Of a DNA stretch of 64,000 nt, positions 59,151 through 64,000 are shown piece after piece. The DNA is taken from contig NC_054389.1 in the NCBI RefSeq assembly GCF_001625195.1, forward strand, positions 4,770,520 through 4,834,519, given 5' to 3'. The stretch is from Drechmeria coniospora. Lineage: Eukaryota > Ascomycota > Sordariomycetes > Hypocreales > Ophiocordycipitaceae. Numbering within the stretch: the first letter of the stretch is position 1; each line of letters starts with the position of its first letter. Under the pieces are notes generated by a model, which searched no databases, had not been told where the DNA came from, and saw nothing but the letters and a program-made list of their open reading frames with translations. A program made the translations under genes and the position numbers.

Positions 59151-61584
59151 TTGTGTCGTCTTGCGGCCACGCTTGAGCGATGAAGGCCGTTTCCGGTCTC
59201 GTCAACGGATTCCACGCAGTATATAGTAATATCCCCTCCGATCGCAGACGGGATGCTGGAGCCCCTTCCACTGAGATGGATGAAAGGCCTAGGTTGGGAT
59301 ATTCGCGGCAAATGGATCAAGGTTCGAGGTGGGAGCCAGGCTGGCCGGCGTCGTTGGGCTCGTTCAGAGGAGAATGTCGCCGTGGTTGATATCTCACCGG
59401 TACTATAGCAAGCAGGATTCGGATCGCTCATCGAGAGGAGAGAGGAGGGGAGGGGTTGGACGGGTCGCCGCTCGTATTATATATCCGCCGTTCCCATCGG
59501 CAGGCAAGTGTGAGCGGCCTCCACGAAGACGACAGGGGAACGGCTCTGTCCGTCTCACCCCCATTGATCCGGTAAGCGAGCGCTTCATCGGTCGAGCCTT
59601 TGAGCGGTTGGTCATTGGTTTTCGTGATGATCGGTCCAAAAGCAGGGGAAAATGACACGTCGGCAGCTCCATGGCCGTACATCAAAGTCCTTGATTCATT
59701 CACTGGTCAGGTTGATGAAGAAGCGGAAATCAGAGTAAGAAGAGAACGCAACCAGACGGAATGGAGCCGCCCCCTCGGCGGGGTACTTTGCATGCTGCTC
59801 AATGTTGCATCCATTGCTCACCGTGCCGCCGGCCCGGCTACCCGTTGATAAGAGTTGCACTTGATATTACAGTACATGTACGTGCTCAATGTAGGTGTAC
59901 ATGTACTTGCGTACGGAGTACTGTGCACTTAGTTCACAGTGCAAGTACTTGCACTACAGCGTACTGTACACGTATTACTCAGTACATACAACCATGGTAG
60001 GTAGTACAGTATGTTGTATTACTTGCTACGTTGTTGCACGGTATAAGCAAGTAATACAGGTACGATAGTAAGTGCCTACGAATACGGACTCCGCAGAAAG
60101 TACACAGTACAGTAATACGGGTACTTGGCGTAATATAAGTATTACAGCAGTAGCATAGGATACACTGTAGAAGGAGCCGTGTCACATATCGATGCTCATG
60201 TTCAGGGTGCTCTGTTCTTGTCGGCAGGTTAGGCTGTTATGTGGAAGGCTACGTAAGTACAGAGTACTCCGTAATAGTGTTGAACCATTAGACATGTACG
60301 GAGTAGTCAATGGTACTTCCTCTGTATATGGAGTACTCCGCAGTGTTGAACTTACTGACATGAAGTCAATACTACTACTACCTCTATAAGGTACCTTGGT
60401 AGTTCAAGCACCATGTTACAACAGCAACATCCCATCCTATTACCCAGTGCGACGTATAAGCACCTACAAGTAAATACAGAGTATAAGGTAGGTATTGCTG
60501 CTAGTACCTAGTAGTCGACACTGTGCAGAGCTGTATTACTTATGTAGTTGTATGAGGTAAGAGTACCCCTCATAGTACTTACACCTACCTGCATACCTAG
60601 GTACCTACCTAGTACCTAGCTACTGCCAAGGTACCCTAGTACTACGGTGGCACAACCTTTCGTTGGACTGGGAACACACTGGACACAAGTTCAACTTGAA
60701 GGCATCTACAGTACAGAGTACGCAAAACCAAACCATTCTCTGAATAAGACGAGTACTGCACAGATCCCCAGGTGCCTACACCTACCAAACCGGTACTAGT
60801 CGGCACTGCAAGTACTGCCGTAAGTAAGAACAGTACCTCGAATGCGTAGCTACCTAGTACTAGGACAGCCTTGCGTCGGACGGTGCACACAATGCGGACC
60901 CAAGTTCAAGTTGTGGCCATCTACCGACGTAAAAGCTTTCCCCTCTGCATATGACGAGTCCTGCGCATAACTGTAGGTGCCTACTAGCACGAAGTGATCA
61001 ACCGCGGTGGTTCGTCGCAATGCTTCTCCTTCACCCCGGCGTACGAGCACGAACAGGGCTTCCACCAACTAGCGGCCTCTCGACACTCGACTCGCCCTCG
61101 CTGACGTGACCCCGAAGCCTCCGACGGCGGCATTCCGCCCCGTGTCTCCTGGATGGCTCATGGCTGTGCATCTTGCCATCCGTCGTCCTGCATCTCGGCC
61201 TTCCGTTGTCATCGTTCGATTGGACTTTCTCTGTTCGCAACAATTTTAGACCTAGTCATATTTCTCTACAAGTATTCTCGTGGTACGAATGAATATGCAG
61301 GCATCCTTGATATCGCTCCTCTCGAGCCGCCTTCGACCCATGCAGCGCCGGAAACCACGTCGACACTTGCCGCCCAGCTCGGCTGCTCCTCTCCATGACG
61401 CATGGCGTGTGGCTCATGGCTTACACGCATCGCATGCATGCACGCACTGTGCATGCATTCGCTCGTCGACAACCGTCCGTCCGTCCGCCCCCGGCACCGC
61501 GCCGAAGGCGACGCATCAACTTCCAGCCCGGCACCGCACCAACCGCGTCTCCGGCCTTGGGCCCCGATGCCCGGTCCCCAGTCC
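59151..61584. other. Intergenic: GH1 promoter and GFA 3' flank, with a long GTAC/TAGGTACC-rich array
   Basis: 2.4 kb between minus-strand genes. The GH1-proximal 700 bases are ordinary. About 59860-60870 is AT-rich and filled with GTAC, TAGGTAC and ACTTAC words. It also contains two diverged copies of an about 60-100-bp segment near 60650-60760 and 60860-60970 (see findings). Beyond 61000 the sequence is GC-rich again with no recognised gene. Confidence 0.6.
60648..60980. repeat. Two diverged copies of a segment about 210 bp apart
   Basis: GGACACAAGTTCAACTTGAAG near 60682 resembles GGACCCAAGTTCAAGTTGTGG near 60897. Shared words GGCATCTAC/GGCCATCTAC follow, then TGAATAAGACGAGTACTGC against CATATGACGAGTCCTGC, then GTGCCTAC in both. 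Order and spacing are kept, so an old imperfect direct repeat is likely. Boundaries are approximate. Confidence 0.6.
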
Positions 61585-62369
61585 TTAGTGGCCAAGGTCC
61601 CCCAGCTTCCGCTTCCCCGACGATGTGGATGCCACCTCCATGTCCAGGTCGCTCCCGTCGTCGCCTTCCGTGTATTCGACCACCTCCCAACTCACCATGA
61701 CGTGGCCGTCTTGTGATTGTTTCACCCCTTGGCTGCGCCGCAGCTTGCCCAGCCTTGTGCCCTCGACCATGCCGTCGAACCAGGGGACGCCAAAGGACTC
61801 CCGCAGGGCCGTGCCCCTCGTCGCCGGAGCCGCCTCGGCCGCCTCGCTCGCATCCTCGGCCTCGCTCTCATCCGGGATGAGGCCCATGTCTTCGAGGTCG
61901 CGCAGATCCTCCCGCAGCAGGCTGCCGAGCGTGAGGTTGATGTATTCGGCCTCGCTGACGGGGTCCTCGGACCAGTACGACAGCGGGGTGCCGCAGAAGC
62001 CGCAGAAGTGCCGCTTCGAGTGCTGCTGGCTGGGGTGCGTGTACACGCGGCGGATCATGCTATGCGTCTCGTCGGGGAAGAAGGCGAACGTGGTGCTGTG
62101 GTACCACGAGAGCGGTACGCGGATGAAGGCGGCGAGCGGTGTGGCCAAGGGGATCTCTGCTCCATCGTCAGCGTCGGCGAGGAAGCACGGTCAAACCCGA
62201 CGGCGGCGACACCCAGCCATGTCGCTTGGAGAAAGGGAGCTCACGCACGGTGAACGGGCTCGGTGTTGAAGAGCACTTGCGCGTCGTGGATGCCGTCTTC
62301 AGGCACGGCGATGATGTAACGGTTCCGACCGCACTGGCAGCCGCCACGCAACGGGCGGAGCTCGCTCAT
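61585..62369 (-). CDS. CENP-V/GFA-domain protein (glutathione-dependent formaldehyde-activating enzyme-like)
   Basis: Small zinc-binding enzyme-like protein of unknown substrate. Exons on the minus strand: 62249-62369 and 61585-62156; 230 residues. The N-terminal GGCQCGRNRYII gives the first zinc ligands (Cys-x-Cys), and HFCGFCGTPLSYWSED gives the Cys-x2-Cys pair, both typical of the GFA fold. The middle FIRVPLSWYHSTTFAFFPDE is the usual core. The intron (62157-62248) is placed with donor GTGCGT and acceptor CAG, joining VH to QIPLATPLAAF; an alternative donor GTGAGC two bases away would break frame. The C-terminal 90 residues are acidic and Ser-rich. Formaldehyde or glutathione chemistry is not proven for most members of this family. 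Confidence 0.85.
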
Positions 62370-63051
62370 CGTGCCTGTCCTTGGGCTTCTGCTCCCGATG
62401 GACGGATGACGGAATGGACGACGGATTGGCGTTGCTGAGGAAGAAAGCACGGCGGTTGGTGGAACGGAGGCCGATGGGGAGATCTGGCGACGTCAACGGG
62501 CGTTGCACGGGAGGGGATCGACAAGTCGCTCTGTACCCGCCGACAAGCTGATGTTTTGTCTGGCAGCGCGCCGTTCTGGCGGGGCGACCTCCTCAGCGCT
62601 AGAAGGATAGCGTCTCCGGGAGCATCGACGGTTCCGCCCATCGCTCAAGTAAGTGCTAATTTACTAACTAATAGTACACGGCACGCTGTACAGTACGGAG
62701 TACTTGGTACTCATAGGTACCGTCCCCCCTCTCTCCCCCCCCCCCCCCCCAGACGAAGGTATCATGCGCTGTACTCGGTAGCGTTCATTAATGACGCATG
62801 CATTCGTCTCTTGACGTCGGGTGGGAGGCGAGCCTGCCGAGCTCTCCATCGTCATGTTCACCATTCTTCCACCGACCGATTGACAGCATTGGCCAAACAT
62901 CGAGGGAAAAATAACAGGCAAAAAAAGAGAAATCAGCTGTTTGCGCCATCACCACCCGGGTATGCCACCACACCATTTTCGGCTCGCAAGCCTCCCATTT
63001 CCGTCGTCCTTGATCTAATACCTTGCGTGAGCCAATTCCGACGTCATCGTC
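62370..63051. promoter_or_regulatory. Divergent promoter region between GFA-domain gene and aldo-keto reductase
   Basis: 682 bp shared by two divergently transcribed oxidoreductase-type genes. Contains a small GTACGGAGTAC patch (about 62670-62722) and a 16-C run (62735-62750) next to it. No specific factor site recognised. Confidence 0.45.
62735..62750. repeat. 16-base C homopolymer
   Basis: Uninterrupted C run preceded by CTCT and followed by AGACG, between the two divergent genes. Confidence 0.95.
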
Positions 63052-63989
63052 ATGCCCAACATGCCTCCTCCACTTACCATCCACTCCACCGCCTCTCTCC
63101 CCAACAACAACCACAGCTCCCTCCCGCGCCTCGGCTTCGGCGTCTACCAACTCTACGGACAGGCCTGCACGCAAGCCGTCCTTGCCGCGCTCGACGTCGG
63201 GTACCGCCACATTGACTCGGCGCAGCTCTATCGCAACGAGTCCGAGGTGGGCGCGGCCATGCTGCAATCCCCCGTCGAGCGCGAGGCTGTCTTTCTCACC
63301 ACCAAGATGCTCCACGCGACGGGAGACGCCGAAAAGACGTACGCGAGCGCGCTCGACAGCGTCAGAAAGCTCGGTGGTGACTCCGGCTACGTCGACCTAT
63401 TCCTCGTCCACGTCCCCGGCCGAAGCCGCGAGGCTCGTGAGGAGCTGTGGAAAGCGCTCGAGAGGCTGCACGGCGAGGGCAAGGCCAAGGCCATCGGCGT
63501 GAGCAACTTTCGAGTGCAGCACCTGCAAGAGATGAAGGACTACGCCAACGTCTGGCCGCCGCACGTGAACCAGCTCGAAGTAAGGTGCCCCGGATGAGCA
63601 TGAGCGGACGGCTGCGCGCACGTGCACCCATCGGCTGCTGACACTCGCCCCGCCAGCTTCATCCCTGGTGCCAGCAGCGTGAGCTGGTCCAGTTCTGCCG
63701 TGACAACGACATCGTGCTGCAGGCCTACAGCCCGCTCTCGTGCGGCGAGTACCTCGGCGACGAGACGCTGGCTCGCGTCGCCTCCAAGCACGGCAAGTCG
63801 CCCGCTCAAGTCCTCATCCGGTACGGCCTGCAAAAGAATTGGGTGCCTCTGCCCAAGAGTGGGAACCCGGACAGGATCAGGCAGAACGCTGATGTCTTCG
63901 ACTTTATCCTCGACGACGACGACATGGAGACCCTCGATGGCCTCGACCAGGGTGCCACCGGCGCCCTCTTCCCAGCCAACTCCAAGTGA
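63052..63989 (+). CDS. Aldo-keto reductase
   Basis: NADPH-dependent carbonyl reductase of the AKR superfamily, short (286 residue) single-domain type. Exons 63052-63579 and 63657-63989; intron donor GTAAGG, branch CTGAC, acceptor CAG. The catalytic tetrad is complete: Asp55 and Tyr60 in HIDSAQLYRNE, Lys85 in FLTTKML, His120 in LFLVHVPG. Cofactor-end motifs are AKAIGVSNFRVQHL and LPKSGNPDRIRQNADVFDF. HPWCQQRELVQFCRDNDIVL and YSPLSC are typical AKR stretches. Two ATGs (63052 and 63061) are possible starts; the first is used. Substrate cannot be told from sequence. It ends 11 bases before the window edge. Confidence 0.95.
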
Positions 63990-64000
63990 ACGTTTCATTC

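Noticed and set aside
1..64000. CRISPR array, prophage or bacterial operon signals
   Set aside because: The genes are intron-containing fungal genes; the short tandem repeats lack the regular repeat-spacer form of CRISPR.

Overview
The window looks like nuclear DNA of a filamentous ascomycete, most likely a Sordariomycete and possibly Hypocreales. The evidence is GC-rich coding DNA, many short spliceosomal introns (about 50-220 bp) with CTRAY-type branch points, and recognisable fungal families: STE12 with C2H2 fingers, BUD4/anillin, ERF4, coronin, HIS6, SWC5 and RCH1. The order is an inference from protein resemblance and from the GTAC-rich intergenic DNA. No species is asserted. All gene models were read by eye from splice signals and reading-frame continuity.

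Layout. 1-10 kb is a compact housekeeping block: the 5' part of a SWI/SNF ATPase gene (minus, running off the window), a WDR70-type WD40 protein (minus), SWC5 of the SWR1 complex (plus) and the small-subunit processome factor FSAF1/FAF1 (plus). The end of FSAF1 lies in a 140-bp tandem duplication. 10.2-12.7 kb is STE12 (minus, five exons), followed by about 14.3 kb in which I cannot support any gene. 27-35.3 kb holds coronin (minus, eight exons) and BUD4 (minus, six exons). 38.4-42.9 kb holds HIS6 and a PLP-dependent cysteine-synthase-like protein fused to a C-terminal rhodanese domain (both minus). 47.5-49.8 kb is a 14-TM-type MFS exporter (plus), followed by a tRNA-Val(CAC) and an ERF4-type palmitoyltransferase subunit (plus). 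55.8-63.99 kb has an RCH1/SBF-like transporter (plus), a GH1 beta-glucosidase (minus), a CENP-V/GFA-domain protein (minus) and an aldo-keto reductase (plus).

The genes do not form one pathway. Loose themes are chromatin (SNF2, WDR70, SWC5), morphogenesis and signalling (STE12, coronin, BUD4, ERF4), and small-molecule metabolism or transport (HIS6, cysteine-synthase/rhodanese, MFS, RCH1, GH1, GFA, AKR).

The most striking unexplained signal is in the intergenic DNA. Many gaps are packed with the tetramer GTAC, often as GTAC-TCC-GTAC modules and their reverse complement, sometimes forming perfect palindromes. The strongest stretches are about 13.8-24.9, 36.2-37.9, 43.6-47.2, 54.9-55.5 and 59.9-60.9 kb. 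Coding exons lack this signal. Other points are long C/G homopolymers that often sit in introns, one apparent GC-AG intron, three GTTCGT donors, and an 84-nt frame-preserving exon carrying most of the second STE12 zinc finger.
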